NCBI GenBank assembly: GCA_050084985.1
Contig: JBITNC010000001.1
Coordinates: forward strand, 64,604,001 to 64,668,000
Direction of reading: 5' to 3'
DNA: 64,000 nt
From: Nageia nagi
Taxonomy: Eukaryota > Pinophyta
A program made the position numbers and the translations under genes. Under the pieces are notes generated by a model, which made no database searches, was not told where the DNA came from, and saw nothing but the letters and a program-made list of their open reading frames with translations. This document shows, one piece after another, positions 1 to 12,519 of this stretch; within the stretch, counting starts at the first letter, position 1; every line of letters begins with the position of its first letter.

Positions 1-43
1 TCATTTTCTTATTGAGAAAGTAGAGTTCTTATTAAGATCTAAT

Positions 44-553
44 TTGCTTAAGTATACATCATCCTCCTCCAACAAAGATAATGGTAGGAAGTCCTATAAT
101 AAGAAGGATTATAATTTAATCAATGTTGTTGAACCAACCCACCAATACAAACCTAAGGATAGAAAATCAACCAAAGATATGTATCCATTACTAGTAAACC
201 CTAACCAAATGTTTGAATATTGTTTAGATAAGGGTTTAATCAAATGAATGAAAGGAAAGGAATATGGACCTAATGATGAGAAACCTAGTTAGTATAGGGA
301 AAATCAATTTTGTAAATATCATCAAATAAAAAGGCATAATACAACAAGTTGCTATGTTTTGAGAAAGAAATTAAAACACTTGTTGGATAGTGGTACAATT
401 TCATATGAAAATGTACTCAAAGTCAAAAATCAAGACTTACCTTTTGTTAACATGGTTAATATTATTATATATGATGATAATGGTGAACCTATTAAGTTTG
501 ATGATGAATTCAATGCAAAGACATATTCATATCTAGGTTTAGATTCAAAATAA
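44..553 (+). pseudogene. gag: gypsy #1 gag C-terminal part with zinc-knuckle-like motif
   Basis: Two plus-frame pieces (44-247 and 359-553) belong together. The first has the segment found before the knuckle in Tat gag proteins (residues near LLVNPNQMFEYCLDKGLI). The stretch between them reads QFCKYHQIKRHNTTSC, a C-x3-H-x4-H-x4-C knuckle-like motif that would bind RNA in the capsid. The second piece is basic and then acidic. A stop at 247 and a frame change break the reading frame, and no start is visible because the N-terminus lies outside the window. Family assignment rests on the motif plus the downstream pol domains. Confidence 0.7.
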
Positions 554-928
554 ACATGCAATGCAGCCACACAATCAAAAAAAGGTATTCCTAACCCGAT
601 TTCTATTTCAAAAGAGGTACCTTCTAAATCTTCTCTTATGGAAAAGAGGAAAGACAAATGTAAAAAATAAAAAATCTTGTAAAGTTTTAAAAATACAAAT
701 GCTAAAATTAATTTGCTTGAATTATTTGAGACTTCTGAAGAACATATACTAGCATTATTTGAACTCCTTAGTAGAATTGATGTTGATACCAATATTTCTA
801 CTAGCTCATTAGTAGGAATGATTGGTTGTTTCAAGAATGCTATCACATTTACTGAATATGAAATTCATAGTGATGATATCATTGATAAATATTTTCCAAT
901 CCATATATATGTAAAGCTACTATGAAAA

Positions 929-1340
929 ATGGTCAAGCATGCATTTGTAGATGGTGGTGCAGGTTTGAACATTTATTCCATTGACTTCCTCAAGAAGATT
1001 GGAAATAAGTTGATACCAAAATTTATACAAAAAAAGGTACAATATCATAGGTTATAATATTGATAGCAAAGCATGTGCTATACATATCATGCTACCTATC
1101 CAGTTGGGACCAAAGACAATGGAAGTTATGACATATGTGTTGGATAAGAAGCTTCCTTATGACATCCTTCTTGGGCAACCATGTATACATCCTATGAGAT
1201 GTGTACCATATACATTACATAAATTGATTAAATTTAACCATCATGGACAAGAATATGTAATTGAAGTAGTGGATAAAGATTCAAACATGATTACACAAGT
1301 TGGGAACAACATAGTCCCATACCAAAACATTGAAATCTAG
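929..1340 (+). pseudogene. gypsy #1 retropepsin-like aspartic protease
   Basis: The frame starting near 929 shows VDGGAGLNI with the catalytic-type Asp at 950-952. This is the D-G-[GS]-[AS] variant used by Tat proteases. After a frameshift, 1089-1340 carries the second half of the fold, including the conserved YDILLGQPCIH motif (residues ~23-33 of that piece). The protease would cut the Gag-Pol precursor in the virus-like particle. The frameshift and distance from RT mean no active product is expected. Confidence 0.7.
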
Positions 1341-1679
1341 GAGGATAATGATGAAGATAGTGAGTAAGATTAAGAGGATAGTGATATTATACAGTTATAC
1401 AAAGAAGTAAGCATTGGCACATATGTCACCAATTAGAAGGTTATTAAAGAAGATATCAGGAAATTGGGTAAACATTAGAAAGCTCAAGAAAACCAACATC
1501 CACACTCAACCCAAACTTTGTGCTACCCTCATTGCTGCAAATGCAATCAGGATCAATCATAGTCATAAGAAGATGATGTCAATATAATATTGTATAATAT
1601 TAATACTTAAGAGTTAGATTCAAAATTAGATATAAATAACAACAAAATAGTAGCTTATGTAAAGGTCAACAATAAAACT

Positions 1680-2243
1680 AGAGAGATGAGGTGTCATACA
1701 CCCTTGATTCCATATTATATGGAATCTAGAAAATACAAAGGTAAAGGCCTTGGTAGAGATGAATAGGGAATCAAATAATTACCTCTGAAGATGTTTGATT
1801 CAAACAAAGGCAAGAGTGGCCTAGGAATAAAGAAGGTAAATCAGAAGAACTTGGTCTCTTACAGTAGTGATGAAGAGTTTGAGAAAAAATCAAAGTTTCA
1901 ATTAGTCAACATAATCAAGTTATCATTAAGAATCAAGTTTAAATCTTCTAGGAAGACTAGCATCCATGCTAGCTCTAGTGCCTATGCTAACATCCACACC
2001 CACACTAACCCTAGCATCCACATTGGGAAAACATATCATGATTCATCCTAACCTATGTTTAATAGGATAATTTCCAAGACTTCTAATGTGTTCAAAAAAG
2101 ATGATGCACTCTTGAATATGCTAGGGGCACGATCAAAGTTCAAATTATTCCATCCCAAGAGGCAAGGTAAGGTTGCTTATCATTTTGATACTTATTTCAA
2201 AGAGGAGATAGAGGACATAGCAAGTTTTTCCCTACTACACTAG
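1680..2243 (+). pseudogene. gypsy #1 protease-RT linker with G-patch-like stretch
   Basis: Around 1735-1830 the translation has a Gly-rich pattern (GKGLGRDE, then KGKSGLGIKK) resembling the G-patch segment that follows protease in some retroelements. G-patches bind RNA. Two further pieces, 1791-2051 and 2055-2243, are Ser/Lys rich and unrecognised. They are in the correct position between protease and RT. The G-patch call is an inference from a short pattern. Confidence 0.4.
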
Positions 2244-2629
2244 CCTACCTTTTTCTTTCATTGTATAGAGTAGGTTAGGTAGCTAGGATGTGTGTGTGTG
2301 TGTATGATGTTATTGCTCTCGTGTCATACTAGGATTGGGGGCATTACCTAATCTATCTCAACTTGGTGGTGAGATACCATGGTTGAATGAGCCTCCAATG
2401 GAGATCATAAATTAGTATAAAAGAAATACTAAAGATCATTTAGATTGGAATAGAAATCATTGGGAATGATAAGAAAATGTATGATCAATTCTTGATAGAG
2501 TTTTAAGGATATGTTTGCTTCAAAATATAGTGATATGATAGGTTTAGATCTAGCCTTTATGAATCACAATTTGGTGGTACAAGAAGGTGAAAAACCTGTA
2601 TAAGAAAAAAGAAGACCAATGCTTCTAAA

Positions 2630-2855
2630 GTACTCTTTTCTAGTCAAGAAGGAGATTAACAAATATCACAAAGCAGGATTCATTGAGCTGTTGAATATTC
2701 ACCTTGGCTAGCCAACATTATTCCTTCTTTGAAAGTAAATGAGGAAATTAGATGTTGTATAGATTTTAGTGATTGAAATAAAGCTTGTCCAAAGGACAAC
2801 TTTCCATTCCCACATATTGACACAAGTATGGATTCTACAACAGGACATGAGATAT
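2630..2855 (+). pseudogene. pol: gypsy #1 reverse transcriptase, N-terminal fragment
   Basis: In shifting frames this reads as the start of a gypsy RT: LVKKEINKYHKAGFIE, then CIDFSD, then KACPKDNFPFPHID, then TTGHEIL. These are RT finger and palm motifs that precede the catalytic YxDD box. The domain stops at 2855, exactly at the left LTR of the nested element, and continues after 8290. The join lacks roughly ten expected residues, so a few tens of bases were lost at the insertion site. Confidence 0.8.
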
Positions 2856-4093
2856 TGTGATATCCCTTTTGTACTATAGAGCTAATTTATATTCATCAAG
2901 TAGATATCTTAGAGATATCCCTTGTATTTGGTCATGTTCATGTTTGTAGTTTAAGATAAGAGATATACTAGGACATGTGGACCCCATTTGTGAGCCCTAG
3001 TAGTATGTCTCTCTCTTAAGTAGTCATGTTAGTGTGTTATAGGATTGGAGATCCTAAGTTGTGGGAATCCCAATGAGTTCCTATGTTTCAGGATGGTAAT
3101 CATGCTTGTGCCACCTCAAGAAGGGCCCTACATCTCAACATTAGCTTATTGGGCTTCCAAGAATCCCATGTTGGTACTTTAGGTTAATTGAAATCTCATA
3201 ATGGTATTACTAGGCCTTATGTTGTTGTGTTGGCATTCTAGAACATCATAACAGTGCATTAAGTCATTGGGCCCCTCCAAATGCCTAATGTTGGAATAGA
3301 AGACTTATGGATGAATTCGATCTCAACTATTGATTAGAGCTTATAAATACTTGAGGCGAGCTCATTTGGATGTTAGTTGAATTATTGTTATTACTATTTC
3401 TACTCCTTATCCATGTGATTACCCAAGCTTGGTGACATTGAGTTTAATTTCCTAGATGGAGTGTCTAAAGGATAACTGGGTTAAGGGATCCTAGTTGTCT
3501 ATGGCATAGGTGGAGCACCTTACCCATCCAATGGAATCCAAGGGTCTGTTCCTTACATTCAATTGGATATCTAGTATTCTTGGAGAGCCCCTTCAGCAGG
3601 GAAGAGATAAAGACTAAGGGAGTGGATCTATCCCATATTTTGTATTATCATTATGTATGTCTAAATTGGCTTGAGAGCCTACACTTTCCCTTTGGGCTAT
3701 TGTATGATTTGTATTAGCTCTTATCAATAATACATATTTGAAGGCTTTAGGATCTCATTGATTATTACATAATTATCTCTTATATGCATCCTTTGGATGT
3801 GTATATCTATTTATGTTGGTTTTCTAGTGATTGTGAATGAGCTAACATTGTAGTTTACCATTGCATCCATTTCTGAGTAGTTGGGAGCAAATGATAGCTG
3901 GAAAGGGTTGACATCAGGTATGAGGGTGCATTAGAGGGCTTAGAAGCCCATTGTCTAACTTGAAGAGTTGTTGGTGGTCCTAAAAGTCCCATGTGGGGGT
4001 TGATAAGCATTTAAGAGTCTTAAGGGCTCCACATGGGAGACTATTAGATTTAGAGTTTGAAGTTTGGCACAAGTGTTTATTTGGAACATTACA
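2856..4093 (+). repeat. 5' LTR of nested gag-only gypsy element
   Basis: Begins TGTGATATCC and ends ATTACA (TG...CA). It pairs with 7051-8290. The primer site lies two bases downstream. The LTR would hold promoter and polyadenylation signals. Confidence 0.85.
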
Positions 4094-4095
4094 AG

Positions 4096-4109
4096 TGGTA
4101 TCAGAGCCT
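4096..4109 (+). other. primer-binding site, initiator tRNA-Met type
   Basis: TGGTATCAGAGCCT directly follows the 5' LTR after two bases. It is the usual plant retrotransposon site complementary to the 3' end of initiator tRNA-Met. Confidence 0.85.
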
Positions 4110-4180
4110 AGATATAGGAAACCTATTTATGAAACCCATAATCCACTTGTATTATACCAAATCTAGCACTATAAGGGAGA

Positions 4181-5600
4181 TGGCATCAGTTACGAAGAGC
4201 AAAAGATCAACAGAAGAAGAAGCATCAAAGAGGGATCCATCTAGAGATGAGAGGGAGACTCATGAAGTGTTAAGAGGTAGATGAAGATCTAAGGAAATAT
4301 GGAGATCATGGATGGTAGATCCACATGAGATAGAGCTGATTAGGAGCTCCACACCTGAATGGAGGTTCAAGAAAATGATCTTCACTATCAATAATATGAT
4401 CATAGTTGTGTTCACCATGCAAAGGTAGATTGAGTGGTGTTGGGATGGTTTTGAGGTGGGAGGGGATCCATAATGCCAGGTTAAGCAAAATCTAAATAGT
4501 GCATGATGGGATCAAGGTGAATGGGAAACCCCACAGTAGGTTAGGAGGGATGAGGAGGATAGCTTTCAGTAGGCTAGGAATGGCCAACTTGCATCATGTT
4601 TGGCTAGAGGAGGTAGGGAGCCCCAATATTTGGATTAGGAGGGCTATGAGGATGCATGGGAAGAGGATCAAGAGGATGTGGAGAAAAGTATTAAGAGATA
4701 TCAGATCTTGAGGGATAGAGAATCCACTCATACAGGTTCATTAAGGTAGTTGAAATCAAACTTGACGCTATCCCACTCCTATCAAATGAACCAAGGAACT
4801 AACCCTCTCCTAGGGTGGTATTTAGAGGAGGACATGGGTTAGATGGAAGATCAACCAATCATACCTAGGTCATCCAATCCTATGTTCATGCATAATACCT
4901 AGGAGGTGGCCAAAGATAAGGCTCTTAAGCCTTTGGGGCTGAACTAGCTATTCAGAGAGTATTCATAGCTTGATCTGAGGTTGAGGTGAGATGTCAACTT
5001 CAATAGCTATTTAGAGCTACTAGGGTTGAAGGGAGGAAGTTCATACGAGCCATAAAATGCTAGTAATGCATGATATGAGAGTAGATAACTATAGCACCTA
5101 CTGAATAAGATGTAGATCTCAATGTTTGATGGTGTCAAGATGATAGTTAGGGCATGGCTACACCAGTTGCAGACATACTTCACTCTAAACCCTATCACGG
5201 TTAAGGAGGATGCAGTGTATTTCATATCGCTACACTTAGAGGGAGATACATTAGAGTGGTGGTGACCTGGGATGATGAGCCAAAGATACTCACTCATCAC
5301 CACTTTTGATGAGTTCACCAAAATGATGGCAAAGAGGGTTGACTAGAAAGAGGATGACTACTTCTAGGATCTTACTATACTGAGGTAGTCAAGCAGTGTG
5401 GATGAGTTTGTGATGGAGTTCTAATGGTTGGCTATAATGACTCATCATTATATTGAGGAGCAATTGGTTTTCATTTTTATTGAGGGATTAGAGGAGCTGC
5501 TTAGAGGGATGGTGAAGGTGTCCTCTCTTAGGAGCCTAGATGATGCTAGATAGCCTATGACTTGGATCCCACTATGAAGTCCCTAAAGAGGGGATCAGGA
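4181..5600 (+). pseudogene. gag: gag of nested gypsy element
   Basis: The first Met at 4181 starts a charged N-terminus (MASVTKSKRS). After several breaks, 5110-5560 shows the retrotransposon gag core: MFDGVKMIVRAWLHQLQTYF, then LHLEGDTLEWWW, then FIEGLEELLRGMV. A degenerate knuckle (CFSYKKSW followed by KHHF) lies near 5730. Gag would form the particle. Numerous stops make this copy non-functional. Confidence 0.7.
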
Positions 5601-5829
5601 TCCAAGGGATTCATTAGCCAAAAGTAATTTTCATAAGGACCTAGCAAGGCCAAGGTAATACCTCTATCCAAGCTAGAGCAGTTGCACATAGCCACATAGA
5701 GATAATTGAGAGAGGAGGGTAAGTGCTTCTCTTACAAGAAGTCTTGGGAACCTAAACATCATTTCTTGGGGAAGTAAAAAACACACTACATTGATGTGCA
5801 CTTGAGAGGGGAATTAGATGATTTTGAAT

Positions 5830-6300
5830 TGGATATGGGAGCTAATATAGGTGGTCAAGGATTGCCTAGAATGGTAGGCACACTTGGGAGCATGATCACT
5901 TCTTTACATGGGGTTAAGAAGTATCTAACACTAAAGGTAATTGGATAAGGAGGATAAGATGTCATGGTTTTGATTGATCCAAGCACTTCACATAGCTTCA
6001 TAGATGTTGCTTTATGGATAAAAATGGAATGAGGACCAACGAATTTGAGGGGTTTAGAGTTTCCAATGCTAATGGAGATCTCACACTGATGGATCATATT
6101 GTATAGTGGTTTAGTGTGAGACTATAGAGTTGTGTGGTATGGGAAGAATTCTACCTATATCCACTCAAAGTTCATCCACACATTAGCTTGGGTGTGTAGT
6201 GGTTATTTAATATTGGTGATATCCACATGAACTACCTTAAGCTCACCATGAGCTTTGATATTGATGGAAAAACTCACATGTTATAGGAGATTAGGAATGA
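5830..6300 (+). pseudogene. protease-like region of nested gypsy element
   Basis: VMVLIDPSSTHSFIDVAL (about 5962-6015) matches the retropepsin active-site region of gypsy elements, which usually reads L-I-D-[ST]-G-[AS]-[ST]-H-S-F-[IL]; here the D-S-G triplet has become D-P-S. Further on, WLFNIGDIHMNYLKLTMSF matches the end of this domain. RT would be expected next but is absent. Confidence 0.65.
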
Positions 6301-6399
6301 TTACCCTAAAGAGGATAGCAAGAGATTGGAAGTGATTAAGTGGTGTCAGGAGAAGGAGGAATCTGAAGGGTAGAGTCCACAACATTTGGAGGAGATAAA

Positions 6400-7040
6400 A
6401 AGATCATAATTTACCATAGAGAAATTGGAGGGGCTATTTTGTGCATATTAGGTGCTTATGTACTAATGTTGAGCATTTGGGAGACCTACATTACCATGTT
6501 GGACCATGAGAGAGCAAGAGGCTCCATGTTGGAGATGTTGGAGGTTGGGATAGCAACATTAAATAATGAGGATGATAGCCATGCCATGAGGGGATATAAA
6601 AAAGATTGAAGTGGTCATGAAGGATTATTTAGGTTTGGTGCACCCCACATTGACTGAGATAGAGGATTGGAGTTTGAGGAAGCTCACACACTTCTCCTTA
6701 CTTATAGAAGAAGGAGTGCGGTTGTTGTTGATTCAAGGGATAGTTTAGCTCTTAACATTAGGATTGGGGAAGCTCTAATTGGTGTTGATGATCACTAGGG
6801 AAGTCAAGTTGGTATGGAGTGGAGATTAGGTACACATTGAGAGCATAAGCTCCATTGGTTTCTTCTCACTTTAGTTTTAATGGTTGTAGGTACTCCATCA
6901 TCATTATCAGAGTTCTAGTATTGCTCAATTCCTAAATGGAGACCCTCAATTTGGTGATAATGGTATATCATCATCAACAAATTTTTGTAAGATAATATTT
7001 TATGGTCTTCAATTATTTCTTGGGGATAAGCAATCCTAAG
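6400..7040 (+). other. interior of nested gypsy element without recognisable coding
   Basis: This stretch lies where RT, RNase H and integrase would be in a full gypsy element. All three frames are broken and show no RT, RNase H or integrase motif. It is read as a remnant or 3' spacer of a non-autonomous element. Confidence 0.5.
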
Positions 7041-7050
7041 AGGGGGGATT
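7038..7050 (+). other. polypurine tract of nested gypsy element
   Basis: AAGAGGGGGGATT ends immediately before the right LTR (TGTGATATCC at 7051). It is the expected primer for plus-strand DNA synthesis. Confidence 0.75.
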
Positions 7051-8290
7051 TGTGATATCCCTTTTATAATATATTACCAATTTGTATTCATCAAGTAGAT
7101 ATCTTAGAGATATCCCTTGTATTTGATCATGTTCATGTTTGTAGCTTAAGACAAGAGACATACTGGGACATGTGGATCCCACTTGTGAGCCCTAACAATA
7201 TGTCTCTCTTTTAAGTAGTCATGTTAGTGTGTGGTAGGATTGGAGATCCTGAGTTGTAGGAATCCCAACAAGTCCCAATGTTCCAATATGATAATCATGA
7301 TTGCACCACCTCAAGAAGGATCCCACATCTTAATGTTGGCTTACTGGGCTTCCAAGAACCCATGTTGGCACTTCAAGTTGATTGTGATCCCACATTAACA
7401 TTATAGGCTTTATGTTGCTATGTTCGTATTTCAGGATATCATAACAATGCATTAAGTCATTGGGCCCCTCCATATGCCCAATGTTGGAATAGAAGACTTA
7501 TGGATGATTGGAGCTTATAAATACTCAAGGGAAGATCATTTGGATGTTAGCTAAATTATTGTTATTACTATTGCTACTCTTTCTTCATGTGACTGCTCAA
7601 GCTTGGTAGTGCCAAGTGTACTTTCCTAGATGGAGCATCTAGAGGATAACTAGGTTGAGGGATCTTAGTTATCTATGGCATAGGTGGAGTACCTTGCCCA
7701 TTTTATGGTATTCAAGGGTTTGTTCCTTCCATTAAATTAAATATTCAATGTTCATGGAGAGCCCCTTTAGTGGGGAGGAGATGAAGACTGAGGGAGCATA
7801 TATGTCCCATAGTTTGTGTTGTCATTATGTATGTCTGAATTGGCTTGAGAGCCTATGCTTTCCCTTTGGGATATTGTATGATTAGTATTTTCTATTATCA
7901 ATAATACATATTCAAGGGCTTTGGGTTCTCATTGATTATTGCATAATTATCTTTTATGTGCATGCATTAGATGTGTATATTTATTTATGTTGGTTTTCTA
8001 GTGATTATGAATGAGCTAGCATTGCAGTTTACCATTGCATGCATTTCTAAGTAATTAGGAGCAAATGATAGCTGGAAAGAGATAATGTTAGATTTGAGGA
8101 TGCATTAGAGGGCTTGAAAGCCCAATTTCTAACTTAGAGAGTGCTTGGTGGCCCTAGAAGTCCCACATGGGGGTTGAGAAGCATCTGAGAACCTTAGGTG
8201 CTTAACGTGGGAGACTAGGTGAGGGTTTGAGAAACCCTAGTTGGATTCAAAGTTTTAAGTTTGGAATAATTATTCATTTGGAACATTACA
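7051..8290 (+). repeat. 3' LTR of nested gag-only gypsy element
   Basis: Matches 2856-4093 along its length, with scattered substitutions, starting TGTGATATCC and ending CATTACA. RT coding of the host element resumes directly after it. Confidence 0.85.
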
Positions 8291-8973
8291 AATATTATCA
8301 AATTAGAATTAATAAAGAGGGTCAGCATAAGACAACCTTCACCATACCTTGGGGGACATTTTGCTAGGTAGTCATGCCCTTTAGCCTCAAGAATGTTAGG
8401 GAAACATATTCAAGAGCAATGGTAACTATGTTTTATGACCTTATTCATCAATCAATTGAATTTTATGTTGATGATATTCTTGCTAAGTTAACTAAGAAGG
8501 AAAATCATCTAGATGACTTGAGAGTCATTTTCAAAAGGATGAGAAAATTTAACTTGAAGCTAAATCCTAAGGAGTGTATCTTTGGGGTTTTTAGTGGCAA
8601 GTTTCTTAGTTACATTGTATCTAGAAGAGGTATAGAGATAGAACCAAAAAAGGTCAAAGATATCATGGATATTCCTCCACTAAGAAACATTAGATAGCTT
8701 AGCAATCATCAAAGGAAGTTACAAGTATTCAAAAGGTTTGTGGATCAATTAGCAGATAGAACAATGCCATTATCTTATTTTCTCAAAAAGGGAAATCAAT
8801 TTATATGGATAAAGGAGTGTCAAAAAGCATTTGAGGATATCAAGAGCTACTTGCTTAATTGTTATGTTTTATATCCAGTTGATCATACCAAGCCACTATA
8901 CTTGTACATTTCAGCTATAGCCAATGCTACTGTGACATTCCTTATGCAACTTGATAGTGAAAAAATAAAATAG
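8291..8973 (+). pseudogene. pol: gypsy #1 reverse transcriptase (YVDD) and RNase H start
   Basis: The RT resumes with KTTFTIPWGTFC, then MPFSLKNVRETYSRAMV and the catalytic box FYVDDIL (about 8461-8481; the two Asp residues bind catalytic metal). The thumb follows with NPKECIFGVFSGKFL. A second frame (8740-8973) continues into the RT connection and RNase H start (QKAFEDIKSYL and YLYISA). Stops at 8371, 8695 and 8971 plus frame changes inactivate it. The start immediately follows the right LTR of the nested element. Confidence 0.85.
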
Positions 8974-9339
8974 GAAAAGGGTTGTATACTACTTATCAAA
9001 GACCCTACAAACTACAAAATTCAATTATACACTAACACTAATCGAGAAGTTGTGTTATGCCATAGTCTCCACAATTCAAAAATTGAAGCATTATATGATC
9101 ACCAACACTACCTTCATTATGGCTCAAGCTAATCCACTATGGCACTTGCTATCAAAACCATAATTGCAAGGAAGACTAGCCAAATGTATCATGGAACTTC
9201 AAGAATTTGACCTTCTCTACACAAGATAAAAAGCAATCAAAGGATAGGTCATAGTTGATATGCTCACAATAACACCATGTGATGAAAATAGTAATAAGAA
9301 TGAGCTTATGGTACTAGTTGAATAATGTTAGGACAAGTC

Positions 9340-9604
9340 ATGGACAGCATTCTTTGATGGCTCCAAATGTTTGCAAGGGGCTATGGTAGGAATTGTGCTA
9401 GTATCCCCTAAAGGTGGCATGATTCCTATTACCTACAAGTTGAATTTTGAATGCACAAATAACATAGCTGAGTATGAATCTTTAGTATTGGGATTAAAGG
9501 CAATAATCAATCTTGGAATCAATAAGTTGAAAATATATAGTGATTTTCAACTTATCATCAACCAAATCAATGATACCTACAAAACAAAAGATGAGAAATT
9601 ATAG
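9340..9604 (+). pseudogene. gypsy #1 archaeal-type RNase H (second RNase H, Tat hallmark)
   Basis: The sequence reads AFFDGS(K), GIVLVSPKGGMIPITYKL, TNNIAEYESLVLGL, then IYSDFQLIINQI. D-G-S, the Glu of AEYE and the Asp of YSD are the metal-binding acidic residues of RNase HI. The TNNIAEYE form is typical of the archaeal-type RNase H acquired by Tat-lineage gypsy elements and located between the ancestral RNase H and integrase, as here. A stop follows at 9602. Confidence 0.8.
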
Positions 9605-9849
9605 CCATATAAATACTTAGTGGAAGCAATGGTCCAAAGGTGCCTCACATGAATTCAATTTGAGAATATTTCAAGGAACAACAATAGATTTATAGATGCT
9701 ATGGCTAATGCTACTTCATTAACACATATCTTAGTTTAATATGAGGAAACAATAATCAAAATCAACACTCTTAGACATTATTCTTTTCTAGATGATAATC
9801 AATTCCAAGGATTCTTCAAAAAGGAACCACTCATATGTGCTATTCTCCC

Positions 9850-11122
9850 CTTACATGAATGGTATGTCAATATCTACAACTATCTCAACCATGAAAAGAT
9901 TCTAGATTCATGTCAATCCAAGTTCCTTAAAGGAAGGCTGAAATGCATGGCTACAAGGTGTGTCCTTATTGGTGACATTCTTTACAAAAGATCATTTGAT
10001 GGTACTTTCCTTAGTTGTCTAAAAAAAAGTGAAGCAAATAAAGTTATGGAACAAGTAAATGATAGCACAAATGGAGGTTATTTTTAATGTTAAAGCCATC
10101 TATCATAAGCTTTTAAGATTAGGATATTATTGGCCATCTATGGAAAAAAGATTGCATTTTACATGTTCAAAAATATAAAAAGTATCAAAAGCATGCTAAC
10201 TTGAAATAGACTCCTTCAAGTGAATTAATAAAAAATATATCACCTTGGCCTTTTGAAATTTGGGCCTTAGATTTAATTAGTGTTGTCAATATCAAATCAA
10301 GTGAGGGATCCAAATTCATCCTATTTGCTATAGAATATTTCATAAAATGGGTTGAAGTTTGACCTTTGAGATCATCCAAACGTCATTAAATTATGAAATT
10401 TATGACTAAAACCATCATTGCTAGATTTGGCATTCCATCTCATGTCATCATGGACAATGGTAATAACTTCAAAAGCAAATAAGTTAGGGAATTTTGCAAC
10501 AAATTTAAAATCAAGCAAAGGTTCTCATCAACTTACTATTCATAAGGTAATGGATAAGAAAAAGAAACCAATAAGATAATTATCAACATCTTTTGCAAGA
10601 TAGTCAAGAAAAATCATAGAGATTGGCATTGACAACTCATATATGCATTATGGGTATACAAAAAATGCATCATATCAGCTACAAGTTGTACTTCATTTTC
10701 ATTAGTTAATGGATATGAGGTAGTCTTACCATTGGAAGTTGAGATACCATCATTATGGGTGTCACTAGAAGGCATCATTAATTGGGAAGAACAATGAAAA
10801 GCAAGATTAAGATAGCTATAAGGTTTGGATGAAAAGAGATTCCATGCCTTAGAATATCTCAAAGCTTATCAAAAACAAGAAAAGAAAGCACACTATAAGA
10901 AGATTATAATACATGAATTCCAAGTGGGTGATTTAGTGCTTAAAGAGAATCATCACAAATCACTAGCTAGGAAATAAGACAAAGGTATATTTTAGATCAA
11001 TTGGGTTAGCCCCTAAATCATCAAGACTAAGTATTCAAACAACACATATAGGTTGGTAATAGTTGATGGGAAAGTTGATAAATTTTTAACCAACACAAAT
11101 CATCTCAAGCCCTTTTATGCAT
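9850..11122 (+). pseudogene. gypsy #1 integrase
   Basis: Fragments in several frames cover an integrase: an N-terminal part at 9960-10140, a catalytic core with FGIPSHVIMDNGNNFKSK (second catalytic Asp near 10450), and GNG near 10545 where the catalytic Glu region should be. The C-terminal part has HALEYLKAYQKQEKKAHY and EFQVGDLVLKE (10846-10945), ending at KPFYA-stop near 11122. It would insert the cDNA copy. Many TAA/TAG codons show it is dead. Confidence 0.75.
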
Positions 11123-12519
11123 GAGGAAACCTTTTCATACATGTTTTATAGGTCTTGCTTCAATCAGTCAACTTTATAGAGGTCAAGTATTAGGATCCTA
11201 GCTCCATTTTTTTTCTATCAAGCTAGCATATGTGCTAGTTTTATATATAAAATTATTCATTTATACCAACACTTGCATTGGTGTTCCTAGCATATTTCAA
11301 GTTGAAACCAAAGTTACAAAGTCATAGTCAATCTAGATAAAATATATCACACCTTGAGAATACCATCAATTAGTTATCATTTTTAGACCAAAAATATCAA
11401 TATAATCATTTATATAGATGATGTGATAGGTGATCCTATGTAGATTTTATTCATCACATATAGGCCAATCCTATCATCTTAATTATATCTCAGTCTCCAA
11501 AAAATTTGTAGGGTCATATTCAACATGAGGCCTAACACCCATGCTACTTTTAGCACTTGCAGTAACATTTAAGCACCAAATCGTATTGTTTATCATAGGT
11601 AAATGTAGGTATTGTTCTCTACTCTCTTACCTTTATGTTCATAATCATGATTTTATCATTTCATTCTTCGTTATCATGCTTATCACATTATGTCCTTGCT
11701 GGGTGTATGTTAAATAACAACCACTATTTTTAATCATTTGGATGGGACTAAACTAACCATTTTTCTTGGGTTAGCCTAGTGATTGGTACTGAACTAATCA
11801 TGATTCTAATGGACACATTATCACTAGCATTATAACCATGCATGATTGAAAAATATTCAAACCAATCAACGTCCCTAAGTCACTTTTGTTAGTTAGGTCT
11901 CAACTAACCTTCATCTTTGAGTCACCTTTTTTGGTTGGGTCTCAACTAACTATCACCATCTTATTTTTGTTGCTTCATATGTTGCATCTAGGAATTTGGC
12001 ATGTACCTCATGAAGATGTTAACATATATGGTTTTGATTTCATGTGTTCCATCTAGGAATGGGACATGTACCCCATAATGATATGGACACACCTTTTATC
12101 ATGATTTCTTATGTATGCATCTAAGAATAAAACATTGAGTATCTTTGTATTTGGTGTTCTCAAGATTATGTATGCATATTATATTAATTTCATCCTTGCT
12201 TCATTATTGCTATATCATTCGATGAAATACTATGATGTTTACTCTTATTATTCATTGCTATATGTTTTATGAGTTAACAATCATATATGTACTTAGAAGT
12301 GTTTACCTCTCATTTTTAGGTTTCATTCTTTGCTCTTGGTTGATTCTACTATGCAAGCTATTACATCTCACAACCAAGGCAAAGAGGGGGTAATATCCAT
12401 CATCAAATCCTTGATGATTCAGTTAGCTAAACCAAGGAAGTGTCAAATTTTTCTTCTCTTTACCTTTATTTCCTTTGCAAGCATAATTTTATTTCAAGAT
12501 TCAATTTCATTATACTTAT
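11123..12519 (+). other. 3' non-coding spacer of gypsy #1
   Basis: This is about 1.4 kb between the integrase stop and the polypurine tract. No gene is recognisable. It holds imperfect internal repeats: a segment around GGTCTCAACTAAC recurs near 11900 and 11940, and a block with CATCTAGGAAT and GGACATGTACC recurs near 11990 and 12055. Long repeat-bearing 3' spacers are known in Tat elements. Confidence 0.5.

Larger units (their letters stand above)
2856..8290 (+). mobile_element. gag/protease-only gypsy LTR retrotransposon nested in gypsy #1
   Basis: Two direct repeats of about 1.24 kb, both starting TGTGATATCCCTTTT and ending GGAACATTACA, bound a 2957-bp interior. A primer site starts at 4096 and a purine tract ends at 7050. 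The interior encodes gag-like and protease-like pieces; no RT, RNase H or integrase motif is seen in the ~650 bp before the tract. Flanking 5-mers are GATAT (2851-2855) and AATAT (8291-8295), a target duplication with one mismatch. LTRs match at roughly 85-90% by eye, so it is old. It resembles non-autonomous gag-only (TR-GAG-like) elements dependent on a partner's Pol. Confidence 0.85.

Noticed and set aside
5007-6097. Minus-strand frames of 104 and 80 codons
   Set aside because: They are antisense shadows of the gag and protease of the nested gypsy element.
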